Below, piece after piece: positions 34,616-43,507 of a DNA stretch of 64,000 bases (position 1 is the stretch's first letter; each line of letters starts with the position of its first letter). Position numbers and translations under genes: made by a program. Source of the stretch: Shewanella sp. MBTL60-007 (GTDB lineage Bacteria > Pseudomonadota > Gammaproteobacteria > Enterobacterales > Shewanellaceae); the NCBI RefSeq assembly GCF_019654915.1, contig NZ_BPET01000024.1, positions 1 through 64,000 of the forward strand, read 5' to 3'. Below the pieces are notes generated by a model, which saw only the letters and a list, made by a program, of their open reading frames with translations, did not search any database and had not been told where the DNA came from.

Positions 34616-35233
34616 ATGAATAAGTCTCTATTGTGTCTATCTGCATCCATACTTATTGCATCTGCGGGGATCTCATATTCAATCTACGCATCTAACCAAG
34701 TAGTTGAAGTGCCCGAATATGAGCCAGAGGTTTCTTGGCAACAGCTCGCTATCGAATCACCGCGATTAGCAAAAATTGCAGCGTCCTGGATTGGTGATAA
34801 TCCAGCATCATTAACTAAACCTCAGGAACGAGCTTTTTTTAACCTCGCAGATGCAATGAAAAACGATGTTGAACAAGCTTTACTGTTTACATCACTAGAG
34901 CAGTATGGATATTCCGCGAGTGTGAAAGCGATTGTTGGTGGATTTGTTGTTCAAAACAGATGGCGGCTTGATGCTGAGGATGGCTCTCAGTTCGCAAAAG
35001 GTTTCCCCGTTGGGGCAGCGATGCTGTTTGACGGCGAGACACTTGAAATCCCAGCTTGTGCAGAGGGTTCAGTGCCAATTTTATTGAGTGGAGAACTATA
35101 CCCCCTAAAAAGTAGCCCCCTTGGTGTTTCAGTTGAACAAATTAACGACCAGTGGAAAATTTCAATAAATGGGGACACGTCCTACTCGCACCGAGCGTTA
35201 GTAGATATAGGATGCGTAATCGAAAAAGCTTAA
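34616..35233 (+). CDS. Secreted or membrane-anchored protein, unknown
   Basis: 205 residues from the ATG at 34616 (CGGAG upstream), with a signal peptide (SLLCLSASILIASAGISYSIYA) and two cysteines far apart that could form a disulfide. It diverges from the conjugation operon and ends in a strong terminator shared with the protease gene. Function unknown. Confidence 0.7.
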   Translation: MNKSLLCLSASILIASAGISYSIYASNQVVEVPEYEPEVSWQQLAIESPRLAKIAASWIGDNPASLTKPQERAFFNLADAMKNDVEQALLFTSLEQYGYSASVKAIVGGFVVQNRWRLDAEDGSQFAKGFPVGAAMLFDGETLEIPACAEGSVPILLSGELYPLKSSPLGVSVEQINDQWKISINGDTSYSHRALVDIGCVIEKA

Positions 35234-35241
35234 TTTAAGAT

Positions 35242-35278
35242 AAAAAAAACCTCCTAATAAATTAAGGAGGTTTTTTTT
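35242..35278. terminator. Strong bidirectional terminator
   Basis: CCTCCT / AGGAGG stem flanked by A8 and T8 tracts, between the converging genes ending at 35233 and 35290. Works on both strands. Confidence 0.9.
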
Positions 35279-35289
35279 CGCTTGTACAC

Positions 35290-36486
35290 TTACACTTTAC
35301 GCTTAAGCGAGAAGCCTAACAATAACAACAAAGAGATAAACCCTAAGCTACCACCGCCACTGCTATCCCCAGTATCAGGAGTAACAGGCGGAACAACTGG
35401 TGTTTGCTCTCCAGCCTTGATTGTTAGTGTTCCTGGACTAGATTCAGCCACGTTTAACCCATAGCGCGTACCAACTTGAAATGCTTTGTCAGCATCACTG
35501 TGAGTTACGCTAATATCTACGCTTTTCTGAGTCTCGCCAGCTAAAAAAGTAACACGTTGATAAGCATCACTATCGTAATGACTTACTGGTTGTGCACTTC
35601 CTTGCTTGGTGTAAAACTCTAAAGAAACATCATGACCTAAAGCAGAAAGGTTTCCCTCACTGTCATGTAGTTCAATCATTACTTCAACAGAGTTTACGTC
35701 TTTATCTATGCTGGTTGAGTCCATCACTAATACAGAGTTAACCATCATTTCCATTGGCGAAGAATAGCGGCCAAGATAGAAACGGTGATCGAAGTGATCA
35801 ACTAGGTATTCAGGATCATTGTTAATAACCCCGTCTAGCCAAAGCTTATCGTTATCATTAAAGCCTGTTCTAGCACTACTAACATTTATGCACATTAGTA
35901 CTGGGTTTGAATCACACTCAGCTGATGATGGATGCGCCATACCAATATTATGACCAAGTTCATGCGCCATAATACTCGGATCCCTTTTTAAAGACTCACC
36001 TTTGATAACCATTCCAAAATTTTGAAATGCTTGACCAATTGCGCCGTTTGTAGAATCAGAGTTTTGACTGATAAAGACCAACTTATCAGCATGGTACTTA
36101 TCTACCAATGGGCCGATTGTCGGTACGAATGGTTTAGCATACGGATCGCCTTTAAAGCTCTCGTTGTATTCTTGTTCGGTATAGCGAATCGAATACATGA
36201 TGTCAGCGAGTGATTGCGCAAATGAATGATTTTGAGCTAATTGTTCGCTCACATGATTATCACGCCAATCAAGTACAGCTACGATGTTATGGTGTAGATC
36301 ATATTCTTTGAACTCCTGATTCGCTCTTGCAACTTGCTCTAAAAGTTGAGTGCCAAGCTCTTCTCTACTGATACTTTCGTATACAGCCGGCTCAACAACT
36401 ACGAGCAAATCAATTTGTTCAGTCGCAAATGTTGGAGTAGCTAATGATGTAGCGGTTAATGCTAACGCTGTTAGTAAGGTTTTCAT
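35290..36486 (-). CDS. Secreted metzincin protease with GlyGly-CTERM tail
   Basis: 398 residues from the ATG at 36486 (AAGGA nine bases upstream). Signal peptide (TALALTATSLATPTFA), then a reprolysin-like domain with the zinc site HELGHNIGMAHP (about 172-183) and a Met-containing turn (NPVLMCIN). Next comes a beta-rich domain and a C-terminal GGGSLGFISLLLLLGF-x-KRK segment, the GlyGly-CTERM signal processed by rhombosortase in Vibrio and Shewanella. It should be exported and held at or released from the surface. It stands between the conjugation and pilus operons with its own terminator, so it is probably cargo that affects contact or host surfaces. Confidence 0.85.
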   Translation of the reverse strand: MKTLLTALALTATSLATPTFATEQIDLLVVVEPAVYESISREELGTQLLEQVARANQEFKEYDLHHNIVAVLDWRDNHVSEQLAQNHSFAQSLADIMYSIRYTEQEYNESFKGDPYAKPFVPTIGPLVDKYHADKLVFISQNSDSTNGAIGQAFQNFGMVIKGESLKRDPSIMAHELGHNIGMAHPSSAECDSNPVLMCINVSSARTGFNDNDKLWLDGVINNDPEYLVDHFDHRFYLGRYSSPMEMMVNSVLVMDSTSIDKDVNSVEVMIELHDSEGNLSALGHDVSLEFYTKQGSAQPVSHYDSDAYQRVTFLAGETQKSVDISVTHSDADKAFQVGTRYGLNVAESSPGTLTIKAGEQTPVVPPVTPDTGDSSGGGSLGFISLLLLLGFSLKRKV

Positions 36487-36691
36487 GTTAATCATTCCTT
36501 GTCGGTTGAATTTAACCCATGCTAACCCAAAGCATCAATCACGCTTGATAGGTTATTGAGTTGGATCTATAAGGTTAAAATACACTGTATAAACAGTTAT
36601 GTGTGTGTTTTTATGTAACAGACTAAAGACTGTTGTGGTTATGGTTGTGGTACGTAAATCGACCCTATGGTCGTCGGCTTTCGCCTAAAAG

Positions 36692-36716
36692 AGCGTTAAG
36701 CAAAATGCTTAACGCT
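36692..36716. terminator. Terminator after the pilV-like gene
   Basis: A perfect 10-bp stem AGCGTTAAGC / GCTTAACGCT, with CTTTT following on the - strand, just past the pilus operon. Confidence 0.8.
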
Positions 36717-36736
36717 ATTTAATTCAAATCTATGTT

Positions 36737-39250
36737 CTAAGGACAATATTGATTTAGATTTACGCAAAGTGGCCCCGACATAACCACCCATGATCCCCAC
36801 TCACCACTAGAACCACACGTTCTACGCTGGTATCCAGGTTCACAGAATTTTCGATTGCTTGGGCATCGCTCATTAGTGTCGGCAGTTTGGGTTTGATTTA
36901 CAGTACAGGATGGTGTCGGCTCAGTAGTAGTTGGCAATCCAATGTTGCAGCGACTATCCGTTGCACCATATCGCGCACAATTAATTCGCCAAGTATTGAG
37001 AGTTCCGATAGCACTCGCATTAGAAGCACTCTTTGATAGTGCCGATGCAGCATTGTTGTAAGCAACACTTAGGCTTTTACTTCCATAGGCATATACATCA
37101 CCACTAGCCCTAACATTACCAGCAACATTCACATTTCGTTTAAATGATGCATCTAGATCTAATCGCGCAAACTGCGTTGAATTAACGCCATCCAGTTTAT
37201 CTGCATCCTTTGCTTTGGCATTTATGCCAAGGTACTTTTGTACCAAGGGTGTGCCTTGCTCAGTAATTGAACCTGTTGAGTTAACACTTGTAAAAGTCGC
37301 CGCTTTACCTGAGATACCACCGTTTACTTGCAATAGGCGAGTAAATGTATTGTTTCCGGTGAAAATATTGGTCGCATTTCGCTGAGCAAATGCAGTTGAA
37401 TCTAGGCCATCGAGCTTGTCTGAATCGACCGCTTTTGCATTCTTACCTAGATAACGCGCGTTTAGCGCTTGGCCATTTTCATAAATGGTAGAGCCGTTTG
37501 CAGATATAACCCATCGTCCATCCACTTTTACGCCACCATTAGCATTTAACTCTCTTGTGAATGAGTTCACACCGCTAAAGGTGTTAGTCGCACTCCGTTG
37601 AGCAAAAGCCGATGAATCAAGACCATCTAGCTTTTCAGCATCAACCGCCTTTGCATTTATTCCCAAATAGGTTTGGCCGAGAGTCATTCCATTTTGAACA
37701 ATCGCCCCATCAGAATATCTTAGGTATGTTTGCTTACCATAGAGTCCAATATCACCTTGAACATCCATTTTTTGGCTAAAGTAGAAAGGTCTATTGGAAA
37801 CAAATTGCGTTCCACTACTTGTCGAGCCAATAGTAAGATTGCCGTGAGCAGTGTTTATCTGGACAGGCTGTAAAAACGTATTAGCCTTACTAAACGTATT
37901 AGTTTCATCACGTTGAGCAAATGCAGTAGAGTCTTTACCATCTAGTAGGTCGGCATCATCAGCTTTGTCATTGATCCCTAAGTATCTCTGAGCCAACGCC
38001 TCCCCATCTTCATATAAAATGGAGCCATCATCGCTAACTACTCTTGAGCCATTAGCGAAAAAACCGCCTTTGGAGTCAATGCTACCACCAGTAGTAACAC
38101 CAGTAACCGTTAGCATTCCATCTATCTGAGCATTACGCCTAACAAACAAGTCACGACCAATTTCACTATCAGTATCAACTTGCAGCGTTCCGAAACGTCC
38201 TTCTCCTTTCGCATACATATCTTGATTAACAGTTAAACGATCTATGATGCCCTCAGTTATGGTGGCAGTACCGTTTACAACAATAGTGTCAGTCTCGATG
38301 GCTTGCCCGGCACCAACACGAATGCCTTTGTTAGCAAAAATGACATCGTTAAACACAGCGCTGTCTTGAAAAGTGCTCACGCCTTTAAATTCAGCAGCAC
38401 CGTTGAATTGAGAGGTTTGATTAACTAATAGTTTATCGAGTTCAGAAGTACCACCAGCTTTAATACCACTTAGAAATGTCGCTAAAGCCGAGAACTCTGA
38501 TGCAGCACCAAACTTTGATGTACCGGAAACCTCAAAGGTTTTTTCAACCTTTACATTTCCTTTAGTCGTTTGATCACCGCCAATCGTGATATGCCTAACT
38601 ATATTGGCATCGCGCTGAATATTAAGGTCTTCAGTTGCATTGATATTTACAGCATTTACGACTCGTGTTGAAACTTCGTCAGCATCAATTTTGAGTACGT
38701 CTAAGATCGAATGCCCACCCAAAGATAAGTTTTGCTCCATGCGAGAACAATTCGGATTTGCTGGATCATTCTTTCGACAAAGCATACTGCTAGCAATTGC
38801 TAACGTAGATGGAGTAGCAACATCAATTTTAAAAACGTTATTACTGGCAACACCACCGCTTTTTGCAGCAATTGATTTCGTAATTGAGGCTGCTTGATTA
38901 CCTGTTGGCAATACTATGGTTAAACCATACTGTACACCTGATTGAACACCAGTGATTGTACCGTAAGGCGTGTCAAAACTACCGGTGTAGAACCCTTCAG
39001 TTCGTAAGCTATTTAAAGAAGACGGCCAACCACCTTTCTCTGCATAGTAGTTTGTCAAAGCTGACCTGATCGCAACGATTTGTTGAGATGAAAGGTCAAC
39101 CATATTCCTACGATGATTCTTTACATTTTGAGACATCTCTGCAGAAGCAGTAGCCGTCATAGTAGAGTTATCATTAGAAGCTTCCGTTCTAGGACTCACT
39201 AACAAACTACTTGCTAGAAAGATAGCTCCACCCAAGTTGAGCTTATTCAT
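36737..39250 (-). CDS. pilV: PilV-like pilus tip adhesin with tail-fibre-like repeats
   Basis: 837 residues from the ATG at 39250 (AAAGGTGG upstream). The N-terminal 170 residues resemble a type IVb minor pilin/PilV core, though the extreme N-terminus looks like a plain signal peptide. A long middle has beta-helical, phage-tail-fibre-like sequence, with four copies of a unit YLGINAKAxDAxKLDGxDSxAFAQR (split here as YLG-x-NAKA and KLDG-x-DS) between about 420 and 710. The C-terminus is cysteine-rich (about ten Cys). No shufflon repeats or recombinase are seen nearby. Likely decides recipient or surface binding. Confidence 0.75.
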   Translation of the reverse strand: MNKLNLGGAIFLASSLLVSPRTEASNDNSTMTATASAEMSQNVKNHRRNMVDLSSQQIVAIRSALTNYYAEKGGWPSSLNSLRTEGFYTGSFDTPYGTITGVQSGVQYGLTIVLPTGNQAASITKSIAAKSGGVASNNVFKIDVATPSTLAIASSMLCRKNDPANPNCSRMEQNLSLGGHSILDVLKIDADEVSTRVVNAVNINATEDLNIQRDANIVRHITIGGDQTTKGNVKVEKTFEVSGTSKFGAASEFSALATFLSGIKAGGTSELDKLLVNQTSQFNGAAEFKGVSTFQDSAVFNDVIFANKGIRVGAGQAIETDTIVVNGTATITEGIIDRLTVNQDMYAKGEGRFGTLQVDTDSEIGRDLFVRRNAQIDGMLTVTGVTTGGSIDSKGGFFANGSRVVSDDGSILYEDGEALAQRYLGINDKADDADLLDGKDSTAFAQRDETNTFSKANTFLQPVQINTAHGNLTIGSTSSGTQFVSNRPFYFSQKMDVQGDIGLYGKQTYLRYSDGAIVQNGMTLGQTYLGINAKAVDAEKLDGLDSSAFAQRSATNTFSGVNSFTRELNANGGVKVDGRWVISANGSTIYENGQALNARYLGKNAKAVDSDKLDGLDSTAFAQRNATNIFTGNNTFTRLLQVNGGISGKAATFTSVNSTGSITEQGTPLVQKYLGINAKAKDADKLDGVNSTQFARLDLDASFKRNVNVAGNVRASGDVYAYGSKSLSVAYNNAASALSKSASNASAIGTLNTWRINCARYGATDSRCNIGLPTTTEPTPSCTVNQTQTADTNERCPSNRKFCEPGYQRRTCGSSGEWGSWVVMSGPLCVNLNQYCP

Positions 39251-39268
39251 AGTTTCCACCTTTAAGCC

Positions 39269-39793
39269 CTACGGACAGGGCTTATATCCGCTAATTCGAT
39301 GCTCTAGCAAAACATCTTCATTACCCCATAGTTCAGGAGGGTAGTTGAAGCTGATTTCACCACCTGAACGTGAGGAGTCAAAAGTGTTAAAGCGTGTTAT
39401 GACACGCTTAGCTAACTCTTCTGAATCGAGTCCAAATGTTGCCGTTAATTGAGCATGACCAAACGAGGAAGATATGGAGAATGAATATTGAAGTGACAAT
39501 TTCTGAGATAAATAACCTTGGTTAATTAAATCATCAATTGTCGGAGCGGAGAATACGCCGCCATTAGAACGACACTCCGCGAGATAATAGTCATTGTAAG
39601 CAAATAGCACGCTTTCAACATGCGTTGAAATAGCTACGATCTTAGACCTAAAATGCCTCTTAGAAAGTTCGTCCATAGCAATAACTCCCATGGACGATAT
39701 AAACATTAACACAAATACCACAATAATTAATGCCGAACCGGAATTTTTTCTAGCTCTTGAACGACCATGTAAGTGTTTTAGCTGATTCATCAT
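39269..39793 (-). CDS. Second prepilin-like protein of the pilus operon
   Basis: About 174 residues from the ATG at 39793; a start at 39808 is also possible, and the longest frame from 39865 is less likely because it lies deeper in pilS. It has a basic leader (GRSRARKNSG), then SALIIVVFVLMFISSMGVIAM, the hydrophobic stem of a pilin-like or PilX-like minor subunit, and two cysteines in the globular part. It overlaps pilS by about 40 bp. Possibly a minor pilin working with PilV. Confidence 0.6.
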   Translation of the reverse strand: MMNQLKHLHGRSRARKNSGSALIIVVFVLMFISSMGVIAMDELSKRHFRSKIVAISTHVESVLFAYNDYYLAECRSNGGVFSAPTIDDLINQGYLSQKLSLQYSFSISSSFGHAQLTATFGLDSEELAKRVITRFNTFDSSRSGGEISFNYPPELWGNEDVLLEHRISGYKPCP

Positions 39794-40190
39794 AAATAGC
39801 AGACCCATTCGACTTTCTAGCGATACTATTACCGCTTGCCTTAGGAATATCCCCAAACACAACATTTAGTTCATACGCTGATGCGCCGACACTCACAGCA
39901 ATTGAACCGCCATAAGGGTTAGCATCACTGCAGTCACCATAAGATGCATCAATGATTTCGTCAGTCACCATTTGTGCACAATCAACACCAGTGTAATGAC
40001 CGACACCATTTGAATAGTCAATTGCCCCTTGTTGCATATCTTTTGCCTGATTTGTAATCACTGCATTTCGCCACAACGACATAGCTTTAGGTACACCTTT
40101 AGCAGCAACACCGAGTATCGCCATGATGATGACAATAACGACCATCATCTCTACCAATGTGAACCCCTTTTGATTACGCTTCTTGTTCAT
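39750..40190 (-). CDS. pilS: Type IVb major pilin
   Basis: 146 residues: leader MNKKRNQKG, cleavage before F in G-FTLVEMMVVIVIIMAILGVA, with the conserved Glu at mature position 5. Two cysteines (CAQ, GDCS) lie near the middle. Typical PilS of R64-type thin pili. It follows the assembly platform gene with a 4-bp overlap. No prepilin peptidase (PilU) was found in the window. Confidence 0.85.
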   Translation of the reverse strand: MNKKRNQKGFTLVEMMVVIVIIMAILGVAAKGVPKAMSLWRNAVITNQAKDMQQGAIDYSNGVGHYTGVDCAQMVTDEIIDASYGDCSDANPYGGSIAVSVGASAYELNVVFGDIPKASGNSIARKSNGSAIYDESAKTLTWSFKS

Positions 40191-41248
40191 AATGTTGCAT
40201 CCCCGATTGTGATTAAAACTAGTAGTAAACCCATAAAACTTATCCCTATTCCTGAAAGCCCTAACAAAATTAATATGACCGATATTTTGGTTTGAAATGA
40301 TCTCAACTGAGATATGCAGTCATTGACTGCATTATTCGTGATTTCAAACATTGCATCCTCATATCGTGTACTGCCATTACTGCTTGCAACCTTTAACCTA
40401 ACCTTTGATCTAGTTGGTAAAAGCCCCGTATCCATCACATCAAACCCCGATGAACCATGCTCTGCCAATAAATTGAATTGCTTCAAATGCCAACGTAAAT
40501 ATGGTGGTAGATAGGGCTTGATTATGTCCACGCTGTCGTATGTGGAAATACCGGACCTAAGTAACATACCCATGACCCCCAACAATCGAGAGCACTTGAA
40601 ATATGCGTATAGAGATATTCCAGTCCAACCAAAGTAATCCTCTGCAGCTTTCCTTGTTTCACCAGTCCAATATGGCAACATTAAGACAACAGGAATGATT
40701 AGCGCTATAACGAGTAAAGCTATCACCCAACCATATTGCCCTATCCAGTTTGCAGCACCGATGATAATAGGTAACATGCCATTCCTATTTTCTGCAGAGC
40801 TAAAGTCATCAATCAGTGGCACCATGCCAAAGATAAAACCAGCAAAAAACAATGCTCCAAAAGCCACCAACATTAGTGGCATACCTAACCCTCTAAAAAA
40901 CTCTCCTTTGGCTTTCTGTTGCTGGCCCATTTGGTCAGCTAGTTGAACTAAAAGGTCAGAGTTGCTGGCACTTTCTAAAGAGGCTTTGAATACAACGCAA
41001 AGGTCGGGGATCATCCAATCTTTAATGATGTCCACCAGCAGTTCCTCCTCAAATCTTTCGATTATCTGACTCGTTACGTACCGTAACGTTGATTCTTCGC
41101 CGTATTCCGTTCTAAAAATATCTTCCATTGCAAGTAGCACTTCTAAATCCAAGCGCCCAGGTATTTTCATGCTTGAATAGGTTTCCATCCACTCAAACTG
41201 TTGTTGAGTGCCAAACATCTGCCTTTTAAACCAGTTGTTAAATGACAT
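40187..41248 (-). CDS. pilR: Pilus assembly platform protein
   Basis: 353 residues with three main membrane segments (about 128-150, 170-195 and 330-352) and two cytoplasmic GspF/T2SSF-type helical domains. Anchors the ATPase and extrudes pilin. Start overlaps the ATPase gene end. Confidence 0.8.
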   Translation of the reverse strand: MSFNNWFKRQMFGTQQQFEWMETYSSMKIPGRLDLEVLLAMEDIFRTEYGEESTLRYVTSQIIERFEEELLVDIIKDWMIPDLCVVFKASLESASNSDLLVQLADQMGQQQKAKGEFFRGLGMPLMLVAFGALFFAGFIFGMVPLIDDFSSAENRNGMLPIIIGAANWIGQYGWVIALLVIALIIPVVLMLPYWTGETRKAAEDYFGWTGISLYAYFKCSRLLGVMGMLLRSGISTYDSVDIIKPYLPPYLRWHLKQFNLLAEHGSSGFDVMDTGLLPTRSKVRLKVASSNGSTRYEDAMFEITNNAVNDCISQLRSFQTKISVILILLGLSGIGISFMGLLLVLITIGDATL

Positions 41249-42782
41249 TAAGGTTTACCTCCTCTAAGGAGGCTGAGTTTAAGAAACTGTCATAGACAAC
41301 ATCAAAGCCCGGTACTACCAAAGCGTCACTAGGATCAACTAAGCCACTTTTTACCAGTTGAAGACAAATATCCTTCATTTCTAACCAGCCCTCTTGCTTC
41401 AACAAGTTTTTAAGGCCGACAAAATCTTGGTTAAGGACTAAATTACGGTGATGTTCTTTGAGTTCTAAATACTCAACAATTGGCGCCCGATGTGAGATGC
41501 CGTTGAAGCATTTTTCACAACCATTTGGGTTTCTCTGCTGGATATTTTGCCCACTAATAGATGAAGCTTTATAACTAAACAGTGGTGCCTGTTCTCTACA
41601 TTTAGGCTCTTGGCATAGAAATGGTACGAGTTTGCAAGCTGCAATAGATAGCAGCATCTCACCTTGAGCTTGAACGTTGTAGTCAATGCCTAAACCACTT
41701 AGGCGAGGGAAAACTTCCTGTACGCTATCGCAGTGTAGCGATGATAAAGTCAAGTGACCGGTTCGAGCAGCGTTTACTGCTATGGAAGCTGTTTCAGAGT
41801 CACGGATCTCACCAATTAAAATACCGTCAGGATCCAATCGAAGAATTGAACGGAGTTGGTTTGCATATCCTACCGACTCAATATACGAGTGCTGAGATAT
41901 GAATGGGTTATAGTCAGCAAAAATCTCCACTGGATCTTCCAATGTCGAAAGGTACTTATCTTGCGGGTAATCTTTTAACATGCCATGCATAAGCGTGGTT
42001 TTACCACTACCAGTAGGGCCTACAACAAGTACTAGCCCTTTGGGTTTACGCATTAGGTTTTTCGAAACCTCTTGAAAGCCATGGTCAACATTCAGTTCAG
42101 CTAAGCTTTTAACTTTTTCAATTTTATTGACACGCACAACCGTTTTAAAGTCGCCCCGCACTGCAAATGGGTGTTTCTCTACACGGACAACGCACTTGTG
42201 ATGCTTTCCATTTGCTTCACATTCTTCTGTGTAACTCGTGTGCTGAATTGAAACCTTATCGAAATCGCCACTTGATTGCTCTCGGCCATCAACACCAAGC
42301 ATCCTACTGACCATTTTCACGGCATCATCATAGGTAGGGACAGTATTTGCCCCCTCCCAAGCCACACCAAGGCGTCGAAATGACACCGAAGTTAATGGAT
42401 TACAAACGCGGATATGAATGTCGCTACAATCATTTACCAAAGCAATACGTAACAACTTCATAAAATCATTTTTAGCGGCAGTATCCTGTGCCTTTAAACC
42501 AGAACTATCTCTGCTAGTTACACGTACTTTCTGGATTTCGCCTTGAATAAATTGATGTGAAGCTACGTAGATAGCATTAACGGCACACCCTTTTATCTTT
42601 AGTTCGTTTTCAAGCTCTAATATCAACTCTGTTTCAGGGTTAGCCTCTTTATCTATGAGTAATGTTCCATCTTCATAGACAACCAAAGCGACCCCTTTTT
42701 TCTGGAAGATCTCAATTGTATCTTTCGCTTTTAACGAGAGCTGTAGCCCGTCTAAATTTGAATAGTTAATTTCACTAAACAT
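41238..42782 (-). CDS. pilQ: Pilus assembly ATPase
   Basis: 514 residues. Walker A VVGPTGSGKTT is near residue 258; Asp box and Walker B (LRLDPDGILIGEIRDSETA) and a His box (GHLTLSSLHCDS) follow. Two C-x-x-C-like pairs near residues 385-435 (CQEPKC, CEKC) resemble the zinc clip of GspE-type ATPases. Drives thin pilus extension. Confidence 0.85.
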   Translation of the reverse strand: MFSEINYSNLDGLQLSLKAKDTIEIFQKKGVALVVYEDGTLLIDKEANPETELILELENELKIKGCAVNAIYVASHQFIQGEIQKVRVTSRDSSGLKAQDTAAKNDFMKLLRIALVNDCSDIHIRVCNPLTSVSFRRLGVAWEGANTVPTYDDAVKMVSRMLGVDGREQSSGDFDKVSIQHTSYTEECEANGKHHKCVVRVEKHPFAVRGDFKTVVRVNKIEKVKSLAELNVDHGFQEVSKNLMRKPKGLVLVVGPTGSGKTTLMHGMLKDYPQDKYLSTLEDPVEIFADYNPFISQHSYIESVGYANQLRSILRLDPDGILIGEIRDSETASIAVNAARTGHLTLSSLHCDSVQEVFPRLSGLGIDYNVQAQGEMLLSIAACKLVPFLCQEPKCREQAPLFSYKASSISGQNIQQRNPNGCEKCFNGISHRAPIVEYLELKEHHRNLVLNQDFVGLKNLLKQEGWLEMKDICLQLVKSGLVDPSDALVVPGFDVVYDSFLNSASLEEVNLNVI

Positions 42783-42786
42783 AAGG

Positions 42787-43479
42787 CTACCCCTGAAAAC
42801 AGATAGTTGTAGGCTTGTTTAGGGTAAGGTTCTTTAAAGAAGCGCAACCTAAATCCATGTTTACCGATTCAACTAAATACTTCTGAGCGATCACATGCTT
42901 AACGCGAACCCCTGTAAATTCAGAATCCCCAATCTTTACTGAGATAACACCATTAGCAGCGATTCCAGCTAACGATAAGGTTTGATTTTTCTTAGATGAA
43001 ACTCGTTTACCATCTTCGCTAATCTGACTCAGTTTTGGGTATTCGTTTGAGTTAGGGTACATTCCGTTAACTTTGTTATCTTCAACTAAGTCACCGCTAT
43101 TAAACTTCTTAATGTTAGCTTTGCTCTTGGCGATTTTTTCTTGCAGAGCGTAATAATCATTTTCAGCACGTAACACCCTGACTGACATTCTTGATGATAC
43201 AAAATCTTCTGCTTCAGCTTGATCCATTGCTCGCTTAATGATTGCAGCTGCGGCGTATGCATCTTCATAACGAACAGCTTGGACAATTCTTACAGTGCCG
43301 GTATCACTTTTAGTTACGACAGGCGTTTTTACTTGTGGTGTGTCAGTACCCATTTTTTGATTAGGTGCAAATACCACAGGTTCATCGTCATAGTCTTCAT
43401 CTGAGACGAACGAGAAGTACACTAGTGGTGCCAAAAAAGTCATAATGAACACATATAACGCTATTTTTTTCTTGCTCAT
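42787..43479 (-). CDS. pilP: PilP-like pilus biogenesis protein
   Basis: 230 residues with an N-terminal membrane helix (IALYVFIMTFLAPLVYF), a helical middle and a C-terminal periplasmic domain (SLAGIAANGVISVKIGDSEFTGVRVKH) as in PilP. Place between pilO and pilQ agrees. It probably aligns the inner-membrane platform with the secretin. Confidence 0.7.
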   Translation of the reverse strand: MSKKKIALYVFIMTFLAPLVYFSFVSDEDYDDEPVVFAPNQKMGTDTPQVKTPVVTKSDTGTVRIVQAVRYEDAYAAAAIIKRAMDQAEAEDFVSSRMSVRVLRAENDYYALQEKIAKSKANIKKFNSGDLVEDNKVNGMYPNSNEYPKLSQISEDGKRVSSKKNQTLSLAGIAANGVISVKIGDSEFTGVRVKHVIAQKYLVESVNMDLGCASLKNLTLNKPTTICFQG

Positions 43480-43507
43480 ACTGGGCCTCTCCTATTGCAG
43501 ATATTAG

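Noticed and set aside
36585..36598. ACTGT-ATAA-ACAGT as a LexA box
   Set aside because: Spacing is too short for the gamma-proteobacterial LexA site CTGT-N8-ACAG; kept only as a small inverted repeat.
36737..39250. Shufflon at the pilV-like 3' end
   Set aside because: No inverted 19-bp-type repeats, alternative C-termini or recombinase gene nearby.
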